A DNA stretch of 64,000 nt from Bradyrhizobium sp. AZCC 1721 (GTDB lineage: Bacteria > Pseudomonadota > Alphaproteobacteria > Rhizobiales > Xanthobacteraceae): the NCBI RefSeq assembly GCF_036924715.1, contig NZ_JAZHSB010000001.1, positions 5,881,001 to 5,945,000 on the forward strand, read 5' to 3'. Position 1 is the stretch's first letter. Each line of letters begins with the position of its first letter. The notes under the pieces were generated by a model that was not told the origin of the DNA, did no database searches, and worked only from the letters and a program-made list of their open reading frames with translations. Shown one piece after another: positions 9,379 to 18,024 of this stretch. The position numbers were made by a program, and so were the translations under genes.

Positions 9379-10068
9379 TTAATCCGGCGCGCGCAACCGG
9401 TAGCCGATGCCGGTCTCGGTCAGCACGAATTGCGGGCGCTCAGGATCGGCTTCGATCTTCTGACGTAGCTGGCGGACGTAGACGCGCAGATACTGCGCAT
9501 CCGTCAACTCGTCCCACAGCTCCTTCAAGAGGAAGCGATGGGTCAGCACCTTGCCGGCATGCTGCACCAGAACGCGCAGCAATTCGTATTCCTTCGGCGA
9601 GAGTTTTACTTCGCGCTCGCCAACCTTGACGATGCGGCGCACCAGATCGACCGAGAGGTCGCCTGCGCGGAATACCGGCCGCTCGCCCTGCACCTGCAAT
9701 TGGTGCCGGAGCGCTGCGCGCATCCGCGCCAGCAACTCGTCCATGCCGAACGGCTTTGTCAGATAATCGTCGGCGCCGAGATCGAGCGCCTGCACCTTGC
9801 CGGCCTCGTCACCGCGGCTCGACAGTACCACGATCGGCACACTCTCGTTGCGGCCGCGGATCATGCGCAGGAGCTCATGGCCCTGGATGTCGGGCAGGCC
9901 AAGATCGAGGATGATCAGCGCCGGGCCATCCGCGAGCTTCTCCAGCGCAATCTTGCCGTTGGAGGCTTCGAGGATGTCGTAGCCCTGCGTGCTCAACCCC
10001 ATCCGCAGCAATTTGCGGATCGGCGGCTCGTCGTCGATCACCAAAACCTTGATCTGGGCGGCGTTCAT
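9379..10068 (-). CDS. kdpE: response regulator KdpE
   Basis: A 229-residue OmpR/PhoB-class regulator. The receiver domain has IDDEPPIRKLL and phospho-acceptor Asp55 in LDLGLPD. The C-terminal winged helix (about 130-226) ends YLRVYVRQLRQKIEADPERP. Phosphorylated by KdpD, it activates kdpFABC when potassium or turgor is limiting. Its ATG overlaps the kdpD stop by four bases (ATGA at 10068-10065), so translation is probably coupled. It is the last gene of the kdp operon. Confidence 0.95.
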   Translation of the reverse strand: MNAAQIKVLVIDDEPPIRKLLRMGLSTQGYDILEASNGKIALEKLADGPALIILDLGLPDIQGHELLRMIRGRNESVPIVVLSSRGDEAGKVQALDLGADDYLTKPFGMDELLARMRAALRHQLQVQGERPVFRAGDLSVDLVRRIVKVGEREVKLSPKEYELLRVLVQHAGKVLTHRFLLKELWDELTDAQYLRVYVRQLRQKIEADPERPQFVLTETGIGYRLRAPD

Positions 10069-12782
10069 GCGGCGGTATCCAGCGCGCTATCGGAGGCCGG
10101 GACGGGCAGTCGAATAGTGATGATGGCCCCAGAGCGATCGGTACGATTGGCGGCCGATATCGTGCCATGCATCGCCTCGACGAAACCGCGCGAGATGGCG
10201 AGCCCCAGCCCGGTGCCGGGACGGATGTGGTCGCCCTTTTGAGCGCGATAGAACTTGTCGAACACGCTTTCCACCTCGGCAGGCGGAATACCGCTGCCTT
10301 CGTCGAGGATCTGCAGCGACACACTTGCCGGATCGCGCGTTCCCCGGATCGAAATCGTGGTTCCGGCCTGCGCGTATTTGGCCGCGTTATCGAGCAAATT
10401 GAACAATACCTGTTCGAACAGAACCGCATCCAGCTCCAGCATCGGCAGATTGGGACTGAGTTCCAGTGACACCTTGTGATGCAGGAGGATCTTGTTCGCG
10501 CGGCGCAGCGTGCTGCCGACGATCTCGGAGACGTCATGCCGCGCGGTATTCGGCACGATCGCACCGGATTCCAGCTTGGTCATGTCGAGCAGATTGGCGA
10601 TGAAGCGATTGAGGCGCTCGGATTCGTCGATCATGGTGGCGAGCAGTTCGTTCTTCTGCGCGTCGTTGAGGCTGGAGCCGAGATCGCGCAGGGCGGAAGC
10701 GGCACCGAGCACCGAGGCCAACGGCGTCTTCAGATCGTGCGAGATCGAGGTCAACAGCGCGCCGCGCAGCCGGTCGGATTCCACCGTGCGCTTGACCCGG
10801 TCCATGTCTTCCACCAGCAGCACGCGCTCGATCGCCAGCGCGCCCTGATCGACCAGCGCATCGAGCAGGCGGCGCTGATCCGGCGTCAGCAACGGACCGG
10901 TGCGGTCGTCGTCGATGCCGATGACGCCGATCGCGCCGCGCCCGGTTCGCATCGGCAGGAACAGCCGTTTGGCGCCCGGCAGCGTATCCGAGCCGCGCCC
11001 GGCCGCACGGTCGTTGTCCCAAGCCCATTTGGCGGCGGCAAGGTCGGCCTCGCCCAGTTGATCCTCGGGCGGATAACCCGACTTCACGGTGAGCACACCG
11101 TCCTCCGGCAACAGCAGCACCACCCTCACCTTCAGCATCAGCGCGGTCTGATAGGCGGTCGCCCACAGCACATCGTCCAGCGTCGCGGTGCCCGCGAGCT
11201 TGCGGCTGAAGGCGTAGAGCGATTCGGTGGTGCGCACCCGGCCGATCGCGGTGTCGGCCTGAGAGCGCACCCGTGCCGCGAGATTGGAGACCAACAGTGC
11301 GATCAGCATGAAGAGGAAGAACGCGGCAATGTTGATCGGGTCGGCGATGGTGAAGGTATGGACCGGCGGCATGAAGAAGAAATTGTAGCACAGCGACGCC
11401 GCGACGCTCGCCAACAGCGATGGCAAGAGCCCGTAGCGAACGGCGACGCCGACCACGGCGGTGAGGAGCACCAGATCGACATTCTCGATGCCACCGAACA
11501 TCGGCTGGATCAGTTTGGCAGCGCCGAGGCTGACCGCGACGAACAATAGCGCCATCATGTAGGGCCGCGGGTTGAACGGCTCCTGTCGCGCCGCAGTCTG
11601 CACCGCCGCTTTCGCCACGCCCTGTTCGTCGCCGGGGATGACGTGGACGCTGATATGGCCGGCGCGGCGCACCAGATCGTGCACGACAGAACCGCGCGTC
11701 AGCTCGAACCACCAGGAGCGGGTCGACTTGCCGATGACGATCTGCGTGACATTATTGGCGTGCGCGAAATGGATGACGTCGTCGGCGATGCGGCGGCCGA
11801 CGCCGGGAATGGTCAGCGCCTCACCGCCCAGCGCTTCCGCCAGCCGCATGGTATCGGCCAACCGGTCGCGCTGCTCGTCGGTCAGTTGCAGGCTACGGCG
11901 TGTCTCGATGCTAATAGCGGTCCATTGCGCGTGCAGCCGGTCGGCCAGCCGCTTGGTATAGCGCACCAGCCCGGCCGCGCGCGGATCTTCGCTGACGCAA
12001 ACCAGGATGCGCTCACCTGCCGCCCATGGACCTGCTATGGCGTTGGCCTGCATATGGGTGAGCAACTGCTCGTCGACGCGTTCGGCGGTGCGCCGCAGCG
12101 CCAGCTCGCGCAACGCGGTCAGGTTGCCTGGCGAGAAATAATGCTCCAGCGCGCGCTCGGCCTGTTTGGGAACGTAGACCTTGCCCTCCTTCAGCCGCTG
12201 GATCAGATCGTCGGGCGTGAGGTCGATCAGCTCGATGGCGTCGGCGCGGTCGAACACGGAATCCGGCACAGTCTCACGGACCCGCACATGCGTGATCTGC
12301 GCGACCACGTCGTTGAGGCTCTCGATGTGCTGGATATTGACTGCCGTATAGACGTCGATGCCGTGGGACAGCAATTCCTCGACGTCGAGATAGCGCTTGG
12401 GATGACGGCTGCCGGGCGCATTGGTGTGAGCGAGTTCATCGACGAGCGCGATCTGCGGCCGCCGCGCGATCAGCGCATCCAGGTCCATCTCCTCGAGCGT
12501 CTGCTCCTTGTAGGCGAGCCGCCTGCGCGGCAGCACCTCGAGACCGTTCAGAAGCACTTCGGTTTCAGCCCGGCCGTGGGTTTCGACGATGCCGACCACG
12601 ACATCGGCGCCCGCCTTCTTCTTGGCGTGGGCGCTCTGCAGCATCTCATAGGTCTTGCCGACGCCGGGCGCAGCGCCGACAAAGATCTTGAGCTTGCCGG
12701 CGCGGCTCTCCTCGCGCCGGGCGGCCTCCAGCAGGGCCTCCGGTGATGGACGTTGTTCGGGGTCGCGGCGGGCTTGGACCAT
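10065..12782 (-). CDS. kdpD: potassium sensor histidine kinase KdpD
   Basis: A 905-residue inner-membrane kinase. The N-terminal KdpD domain has a Walker A motif (GAAPGVGKT, residues 36-44) and is followed by a universal-stress-like domain (to about 370). Next come four transmembrane helices (about 400-500), a GAF-like domain, and HisKA/HATPase with the H-box SISHDLKTPLASVLGAASAL and the G-boxes GSGIPPAEV and GTGLGLAI. It senses potassium limitation and phosphorylates KdpE. It is separated from kdpC by 41 bases. Full length and all motifs intact. Confidence 0.95.
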   Translation of the reverse strand: MVQARRDPEQRPSPEALLEAARREESRAGKLKIFVGAAPGVGKTYEMLQSAHAKKKAGADVVVGIVETHGRAETEVLLNGLEVLPRRRLAYKEQTLEEMDLDALIARRPQIALVDELAHTNAPGSRHPKRYLDVEELLSHGIDVYTAVNIQHIESLNDVVAQITHVRVRETVPDSVFDRADAIELIDLTPDDLIQRLKEGKVYVPKQAERALEHYFSPGNLTALRELALRRTAERVDEQLLTHMQANAIAGPWAAGERILVCVSEDPRAAGLVRYTKRLADRLHAQWTAISIETRRSLQLTDEQRDRLADTMRLAEALGGEALTIPGVGRRIADDVIHFAHANNVTQIVIGKSTRSWWFELTRGSVVHDLVRRAGHISVHVIPGDEQGVAKAAVQTAARQEPFNPRPYMMALLFVAVSLGAAKLIQPMFGGIENVDLVLLTAVVGVAVRYGLLPSLLASVAASLCYNFFFMPPVHTFTIADPINIAAFFLFMLIALLVSNLAARVRSQADTAIGRVRTTESLYAFSRKLAGTATLDDVLWATAYQTALMLKVRVVLLLPEDGVLTVKSGYPPEDQLGEADLAAAKWAWDNDRAAGRGSDTLPGAKRLFLPMRTGRGAIGVIGIDDDRTGPLLTPDQRRLLDALVDQGALAIERVLLVEDMDRVKRTVESDRLRGALLTSISHDLKTPLASVLGAASALRDLGSSLNDAQKNELLATMIDESERLNRFIANLLDMTKLESGAIVPNTARHDVSEIVGSTLRRANKILLHHKVSLELSPNLPMLELDAVLFEQVLFNLLDNAAKYAQAGTTISIRGTRDPASVSLQILDEGSGIPPAEVESVFDKFYRAQKGDHIRPGTGLGLAISRGFVEAMHGTISAANRTDRSGAIITIRLPVPASDSALDTAA

Positions 12783-12823
12783 GCGGTAGTATAGTCCTCA
12801 CCCTTCGAGGGGCCTAGCATGTC

Positions 12824-13426
12824 TCATTTTGAAACCTCATCCAGCGCCAGGTTCAACGCCAGTACGTTAATGCGCGGCTCGCCAAGCAATCCAGCCATGC
12901 GGCCCTGAATGTGCTCGGTAACCAGTTGCTGGACGCGCGCCTCCGGCAGGTTGCGGGCCTTCGCCACGCGCGGGACCTGGAATAGCGCGCCTTCCGGCGA
13001 GATGTCGGGATCGAGCCCGCTGCCGGAGGTGGTGACGAGATCGACCGGTACGGCAGCGGCCGGGTTTTCGGTCTTCAGCTTCGCGAAGTCCTCCTTGATC
13101 CGGTCGGCCAGCGCCTTGCTGGTCGGCCCAAGATTGGAGCCACCGGAATTGGCGGCGTTGTAGGGCGCAGGGACCGTCTTGGTCGGATCGGCCGGGTCCG
13201 GCGCCGAAGTCGCGGACGGGCGGCCGTGGAAATATTTGTCTTCCTTGAACTCCTGCCCGATCAGAGCGGAGCCGATCACCTTGCCGTCCTTTTCAATCAG
13301 GCTGCCGTGCGCCTGCCTCGAAAAGATCGCGCCGGCGATGGCGGTCATGGCGAGGGGATAGGCAAGGCCGGTGATCGCGGTGAGTAGCAGCAGGATGAGG
13401 ATCGCGGGACGGATTTCTCTGAGCAT
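12824..13426 (-). CDS. kdpC: potassium-transporting ATPase KdpC subunit
   Basis: 200 residues from the ATG at 13426, chosen because GGAG precedes it and KdpC proteins begin MLREIRPA. One N-terminal transmembrane helix (AILILLLLTAITGLAYPLAM) is followed by an extracytoplasmic domain. The conserved segments are SALIGQEF, YFHGRPSA, GSNLGPTS and TTSGSGLDPDISP. KdpC stabilises the KdpFABC complex and assists ion loading. The 114-base gap to kdpB holds a palindromic repeat, unusual inside an operon. Confidence 0.95.
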   Translation of the reverse strand: MLREIRPAILILLLLTAITGLAYPLAMTAIAGAIFSRQAHGSLIEKDGKVIGSALIGQEFKEDKYFHGRPSATSAPDPADPTKTVPAPYNAANSGGSNLGPTSKALADRIKEDFAKLKTENPAAAVPVDLVTTSGSGLDPDISPEGALFQVPRVAKARNLPEARVQQLVTEHIQGRMAGLLGEPRINVLALNLALDEVSK

Positions 13427-13446
13427 TTTAGGTCTCCGTAAGTTTT

Positions 13447-13532
13447 CCGTCATTGCGAGCGAAGCGAAGCAATCCATGGCGCCACAAGTGGATAGATGGA
13501 TTGCTTCGTCGCTTCGCTCCTCGCAATGACGG
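13447..13532. repeat. REP-like inverted repeat inside the kdp operon
   Basis: CCGTCATTGCGAGCGAAGCG followed by AAGCAATCCAT at 13447-13477 is mirrored by ATGGATTGCTTCGTCGCTTC then GCTCCTCGCAATGACGG at 13496-13532. This long stem-loop family (TCATTGCGAGCGAAGCGAAG) is widely dispersed in Bradyrhizobium. Between kdpB and kdpC it may stabilise the upstream mRNA or attenuate downstream expression. Confidence 0.8.
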
Positions 13533-13540
13533 TTGTGGTG

Positions 13541-15655
13541 TTAGGCCAGATGCAAAGCCACAACCGCAAGGTCGATGGCCTTGATGCCGATAAAGGGAAC
13601 GATGATGCCGCCCAAGCCGTAGATCAGCAGGTTACGGCGCAGAAGCGCCCCTGCACCGACGGCGCGATAGGCGACGCCTTTCAGCGCCAGCGGGATCAGC
13701 GCGATGATGATCAGCGCGTTGAAGATGATCGCCGACAGGATGGCGCTCTGCGGGCTTGCGAGGTGCATGACGTTGAGCACCTCGAGCTGCGGGTAGAACG
13801 CCAGGAACATCGCCGGGATAATGGCGAAATACTTTGCGACGTCGTTGGCGATCGAGAACGTGGTCAGCGCGCCGCGCGTCATCAGAAGCTGCTTGCCGAT
13901 CTCGACCACCTCGATCAGCTTGGTCGGGTTGGAATCGAGATCGACCATGTTGCCGGCCTCGCGCGCCGCCTGCGTGCCGGTGTTCATGGCGACGCCGACA
14001 TCGGCCTGCGCCAGCGCCGGCGCGTCGTTGGTGCCGTCGCCGCACATCGCGACCAGTTTGCCCCTGGCCTGCTCGTCGCGGATCAGCTTCAGCTTGTCCT
14101 CCGGCGTTGCCTGGGCAAGGAAATCGTCGACGCCGGCCTCGGCCGCGATGGCGGCTGCGGTCATCGGATTGTCGCCGGTGATCATCACGGTGCGGATGCC
14201 CATCCGGCGCAATTCCGCAAAGCGCTCCCGGATGCCGCCCTTGACGATGTCCTTCAGATGCACGACGCCGAGTAGTTTCCCGTCTTTGGCGACCGCCAGC
14301 GGCGTGCCGCCGGCTTTCGAGACCTCGTCGGAAACCGTTTGGATCTCACGGGCCGCCTCCGAGAGGACGCCCGACACGGCGCGCGCCGCATTCCCGGAAG
14401 CGACCGCGCGGATCGCGCCGCCACCATCGACGTAATTCAGGATCGCATCCACCGCGCCCTTGCGCTCCGACGATGACCCGGCGTCGATGCCGCTCATGCG
14501 TGTCTGCGCGGTGAAGGGAATGAAGCTCGCGTTGAGCTCCTTCATGTCGCGGCCGCGGATGCCGTATTTCTCTTTCGCCAGCACGACGATCGAGCGACCT
14601 TCCGGCGTCTCGTCGGCGAGCGAGGCGAGCTGCGCCGCATCCGCCAGCTCCTGTTCGGTGACACCGCGCAAGGGGCGAAACGCCGTGGCCTGCCGGTTGC
14701 CGAGCGTGATGGTGCCGGTCTTGTCCAGCAGCAGCGTGTCGACGTCGCCAGCGGCCTCCACCGCACGGCCGGACATGGCGAGCACGTTGAAGCGCACCAG
14801 CCGGTCCATGCCGGCGATGCCGATCGCCGATAGCAGCGCGCCGATGGTGGTCGGAATCAGCGTGACGAACAGTGCCACCAGCACCACTACCGAAATCGAG
14901 CCGCCGGCATAGGCCGCATAGCTCGGAATCGTCACGGTGGCGAACACGAAGATGATGGTCAGGCCGGCGAGCAGAATATTGAGCGCGATCTCATTCGGCG
15001 TCTTCTGCCGCTCCGCTCCTTCCACCAGCTTGATCATGCGGTCGATGAAGGTCGACCCTTGCGCCGCCGTGATCCGAACGCGGATCCAGTCCGATAGCAC
15101 TTGCGTGCCGCCGGTCACCGCCGACCGGTCACCACCGGATTCGCGGATTACAGGCGCAGATTCACCCGTTATCGCCGCCTCGTTCACCGAAGCTACACCC
15201 TCGATCACTTCGCCATCGGAGGGGATGTTGTCGCCGGCCTCGACCAAGACGATGTCACCCACCTTCAGGCTGGTGCCGGAAACCAGACGATAGTTCTTGC
15301 CGGGACCTTCCAGCAATTTTGCCTTGCTCTCGGTGCGGGTCTTCTTCAACGACAGAGCCTGCGCCTTGCCGCGGCCTTCGGCAACGGCCTCGGCGAAATT
15401 GGCGAACAGCACGGTGAACCACAGCCACAGGATGATCTGGAACGTGAAGGCGAAGTTCTCGCCGCCGGCCACCAGATTGCGCAGGAATATCACGGTCGTG
15501 AGCGTGGCCACGATTTCGACCACGAACATCACGGGGTTCTTCACCATCAGCCGCGGATCGAGTTTTGCAAAGGCCGCCCGGATTGCCGGCAGCACGATGC
15601 TCGGATCGAACATCGCCGACGCCGTCGCCTTTTTCTGCAATTTCATGGTTTCCAT
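13541..15655 (-). CDS. kdpB: potassium-transporting P-type ATPase KdpB subunit
   Basis: 704 residues, the ATP-hydrolysing subunit of KdpFABC. The phosphorylation motif DKTGTITLGNRQ, the actuator-domain TGES (AITGESAPV), the hinge MCGDGTNDAPAL and the nucleotide-domain segment DETPEGRSIV are all present. Membrane helices flank these domains. The ATG at 15655 lies 24 bases after the kdpA stop. It couples ATP hydrolysis to potassium movement through KdpA. No defects seen. Confidence 0.97.
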   Translation of the reverse strand: METMKLQKKATASAMFDPSIVLPAIRAAFAKLDPRLMVKNPVMFVVEIVATLTTVIFLRNLVAGGENFAFTFQIILWLWFTVLFANFAEAVAEGRGKAQALSLKKTRTESKAKLLEGPGKNYRLVSGTSLKVGDIVLVEAGDNIPSDGEVIEGVASVNEAAITGESAPVIRESGGDRSAVTGGTQVLSDWIRVRITAAQGSTFIDRMIKLVEGAERQKTPNEIALNILLAGLTIIFVFATVTIPSYAAYAGGSISVVVLVALFVTLIPTTIGALLSAIGIAGMDRLVRFNVLAMSGRAVEAAGDVDTLLLDKTGTITLGNRQATAFRPLRGVTEQELADAAQLASLADETPEGRSIVVLAKEKYGIRGRDMKELNASFIPFTAQTRMSGIDAGSSSERKGAVDAILNYVDGGGAIRAVASGNAARAVSGVLSEAAREIQTVSDEVSKAGGTPLAVAKDGKLLGVVHLKDIVKGGIRERFAELRRMGIRTVMITGDNPMTAAAIAAEAGVDDFLAQATPEDKLKLIRDEQARGKLVAMCGDGTNDAPALAQADVGVAMNTGTQAAREAGNMVDLDSNPTKLIEVVEIGKQLLMTRGALTTFSIANDVAKYFAIIPAMFLAFYPQLEVLNVMHLASPQSAILSAIIFNALIIIALIPLALKGVAYRAVGAGALLRRNLLIYGLGGIIVPFIGIKAIDLAVVALHLA

Positions 15656-15679
15656 GGACGTAACTCCTGACGGCTTCGA

Positions 15680-17383
15680 TCAGAACAAGGTGTTGGCGTT
15701 CATCGCCAGGTGCTCGACGATCGGCCCCAGCGCCAGCGCCGGGAAGAAGGTCAGCCCGCCGATGATCAGGATGACGCCGACGACGAGGCCGACGAACAGG
15801 CCGCCGGTGGTCGGCAGCGTGCCGGCCGAGGGCGGGATCGATTTCTTGGCCGCAAGCGACCCCGCCAGCGCCATTGCCGGCACGATCATGAAGAAGCGGC
15901 CGACAAACATCGAACTGGCGAGTGTCAGATTGTAAAAGAAGGTATTGCCGGTCAGGCCGCCGAAGGCCGAGCCGTTATTGCCGGTCGCCGAGGTGAAGGC
16001 ATAGAGCACCTCGGTAAAGCCGTGCGGACCGGCATTGGCGATCGACGCCACCGCCGGAGGGAAGACGACCGCAACGGCCGTCCAGCCCAAAATCATCAAC
16101 GGCAGGATCAGGATTGCAAGCATCGCCATTTTGACCTCGCGCGCTTCGATCTTCTTGCCAACAAATTCCGGCGTACGGCCGACCATCAGGCCGGCGACGA
16201 AGATCGCCAACACGACGAACAGCAGCATGCCATAAAGGCCCGCGCCGACGCCGCCGACGATGATTTCGCCGAGTTGGATGTTGAGCAGCGGGATCATGCC
16301 GCCAAGCGCGGTGAAGGAGTCGTGCATGGCATTGACGGCGCCGCAGGAGGCAGCGGTGGTAATGACTGCGAAGAGTGAGGAGGCGACGATGCCGAAGCGG
16401 ACTTCCTTGCCTTCCATATTGCCGCCAGAGAACCCCAGCGCGCTCAGCGTCGAGGTGCCGTTGGCTTCGGCCCAATAGGTGACGGCGACGCCGGCAAGGA
16501 AGAGAACGCCCATTACGCCGAGGATCGCCCACCCCTGCCGCTGGTTGCCGACCATCCGGCCGAACACGTTGGTCAGCGCCGCGCCGAGCGCAAAGATCGA
16601 GATCATCTGCACGAAGTTCGACAGTGCGGTGGGGTTTTCAAAGGGATGTGAGGCATTGGCATTGAAGAAGCCTCCGCCATTGGTGCCGAGCATTTTGATC
16701 GCGACCTGCGAAGCGACAGGGCCGACCGCAATCGTCTGCTTGCCGCCTTCCAGCGTGGTCGCCTCGACATAGGCGCCGAGCGTCTGCGGTATGCCCTGCC
16801 ACACCAGGAACAGCGTATAGACGAAGCAGATCGGCAGCAGCACGTAAAGCGTACAGCGCGTCACATCGACCCAGAAATTCCCGATCGTGCGCATCGAGGA
16901 ACGCGAGAAGCCGCGGATCAGCGCCACTGCGAGCGCGATACCGGTCGCTGCCGACAGGAAGTTCTGATGCGTCAGGCCCAGCATCTGCGTCAGGTACGAT
17001 AGCGTGCTTTCGCCGCCGTAGTTCTGCCAGTTGGTGTTGGTGATGAAGGAAATCGCGGTATTGAAGGACAAATCCTGGGCGACGGCGGATTGCCCCGCCG
17101 GGTTGAACGGCAGCATCGCCTGCAGCCGCATCAGGCCGTAGATGATGAGGAAGCCGCCGACATGGAACAGCAGCATCGCGACCGTGTAGGTCAGCCAATG
17201 CTGTTCGCGCTTTTCATCGACGCCGCCGATCCAGTACAGCCCAGCCTCGACCGGCCGCAGAATCGGAGACAGAAACGTGCGCTCGCCGCTGAAGACGCGC
17301 GTCATATACCAGCCGAGCGGCTTTACGAGCGCGACCACGATCGCGCAGTACAGCAAAATCTGAAACCAGCCGACAAGTGTCAT
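15680..17383 (-). CDS. kdpA: potassium-transporting ATPase KdpA subunit
   Basis: A 567-residue SKT-superfamily channel subunit with about ten membrane helices. It carries the selectivity-filter segments TNTNWQNYGGE, LGTNGGGFFNANASHPFENP and TSATGNNGSAFGG. It selects potassium and feeds the intersubunit tunnel to KdpB. GAAGGA lies about ten bases before the ATG at 17383. An 18-base gap separates it from the 29-codon ORF upstream. Confidence 0.97.
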   Translation of the reverse strand: MTLVGWFQILLYCAIVVALVKPLGWYMTRVFSGERTFLSPILRPVEAGLYWIGGVDEKREQHWLTYTVAMLLFHVGGFLIIYGLMRLQAMLPFNPAGQSAVAQDLSFNTAISFITNTNWQNYGGESTLSYLTQMLGLTHQNFLSAATGIALAVALIRGFSRSSMRTIGNFWVDVTRCTLYVLLPICFVYTLFLVWQGIPQTLGAYVEATTLEGGKQTIAVGPVASQVAIKMLGTNGGGFFNANASHPFENPTALSNFVQMISIFALGAALTNVFGRMVGNQRQGWAILGVMGVLFLAGVAVTYWAEANGTSTLSALGFSGGNMEGKEVRFGIVASSLFAVITTAASCGAVNAMHDSFTALGGMIPLLNIQLGEIIVGGVGAGLYGMLLFVVLAIFVAGLMVGRTPEFVGKKIEAREVKMAMLAILILPLMILGWTAVAVVFPPAVASIANAGPHGFTEVLYAFTSATGNNGSAFGGLTGNTFFYNLTLASSMFVGRFFMIVPAMALAGSLAAKKSIPPSAGTLPTTGGLFVGLVVGVILIIGGLTFFPALALGPIVEHLAMNANTLF

Positions 17384-17401
17384 GGGTGAGTGTCCTTCGT
17401 A

Positions 17402-17491
17402 TTACCTTGCAGGCAGCAACACGCGCAGCAGCACGACGAGCAGCGCGGCGGTCGCAAGAAACGCCAGCACGATGGCGGCGAGCGTGGTCAT
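17402..17491 (-). CDS. 29-residue membrane micro-ORF between kdpF and kdpA
   Basis: An open frame of 29 codons beginning MTTLAAIVLAFLATAALLVV and ending in LLPAR: one uninterrupted hydrophobic helix with a terminal Arg, the architecture of KdpF itself. It starts seven bases after the kdpF stop and ends 18 bases before kdpA, so it sits inside the operon on the coding strand. No strong ribosome binding site is seen, and translation could be coupled to kdpF termination. It may be a second KdpF-like lipid-mimic subunit, a coupling peptide, or a chance frame in GC-rich DNA. Confidence 0.5.
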   Translation of the reverse strand: MTTLAAIVLAFLATAALLVVLLRVLLPAR

Positions 17492-17498
17492 GACCCGT

Positions 17499-17588
17499 TC
17501 AAAATCGCTCGGGGCGCAGCAGCGCGTAAGTCAGGTAGAACAGCAGGCCAAGCGAAACGAGGCCGGCGAGCGAGTAATCGAAGATCAT
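17499..17588 (-). CDS. kdpF: potassium-transporting ATPase KdpF subunit
   Basis: A 29-residue single-helix peptide, MIFDYSLAGLVSLGLLFYLT then ...LRPERF. The last residues (ALLRPERF) are diagnostic of KdpF. GGAGGAGAG precedes the ATG by a few bases, the strongest ribosome binding site of the operon. KdpF stabilises the KdpABC complex in the membrane. It is easily missed by annotation because of its length. Confidence 0.9.
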   Translation of the reverse strand: MIFDYSLAGLVSLGLLFYLTYALLRPERF

Positions 17589-17680
17589 GGCGCTCTCCTC
17601 CATAGCGTCTTCGAGCGAAAGCCTGCCCCGGACCTGATCCGGGGTGGTTTTCGGTTCGCGCGAAGAAAACGCGTCAACAT

Positions 17681-17764
17681 TTAAAGCCGCTCGCAGACAT
17701 AGGCATAACCAATGCCCGCTACGAAGAGGCCGAGAGCGAGCGCCAGCATCACAATGTCCAGCAT
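17681..17764 (-). CDS. 27-residue membrane micro-ORF leading the kdp operon
   Basis: MLDIVMLALALGLFVAGIGY followed by AYVCERL: a hydrophobic helix with a short charged tail. A GGAACATCC stretch precedes the ATG at 17764. It is 92 bases upstream of kdpF on the same strand. I recall similar short peptides ahead of kdp genes in related rhizobia, but could not check this. It could be a leader peptide or an accessory membrane peptide. Confidence 0.55.
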   Translation of the reverse strand: MLDIVMLALALGLFVAGIGYAYVCERL

Positions 17765-17895
17765 GGGATGTTCCTCTGCGACGTGAACCGTGCAGCCGAA
17801 GATACGGCTATGCGTTCCGGCCTGAGGTGCCACCGGGCGCATAGGTTTTCGAGACGGGAAGGATGGCGACGTTATAGGAATCTCATAAAGACGCC

Positions 17896-18015
17896 TTCCG
17901 TCGTCCCTGCGAACGCAGGGACCCATAACCACAGGCGTTAATTATTTCGCGACCTGCTCGTTATCTTTCTTTTCCAAACAACACCGGCCGCGGAGTATGG
18001 GTCCCTGCGTTCGCA
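17896..18015. repeat. two-palindrome repeat unit interrupted by IS4 copy 1
   Basis: The intact left palindrome GTCCCTGCGAACGCAGGGAC, followed by CCATAACC, starts near 17898. About 75 bases later TATGGGTCCCTGCGTTCGCA reaches the IS left end at 18015. The other half, GGGACGACGG, resumes after the IS and its target duplication at 19512. The unit matches the one at 6725-6869. The stretch 17765-17895 contains nothing recognisable. Confidence 0.8.
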
Positions 18016-18024
18016 CTAGGGCAT

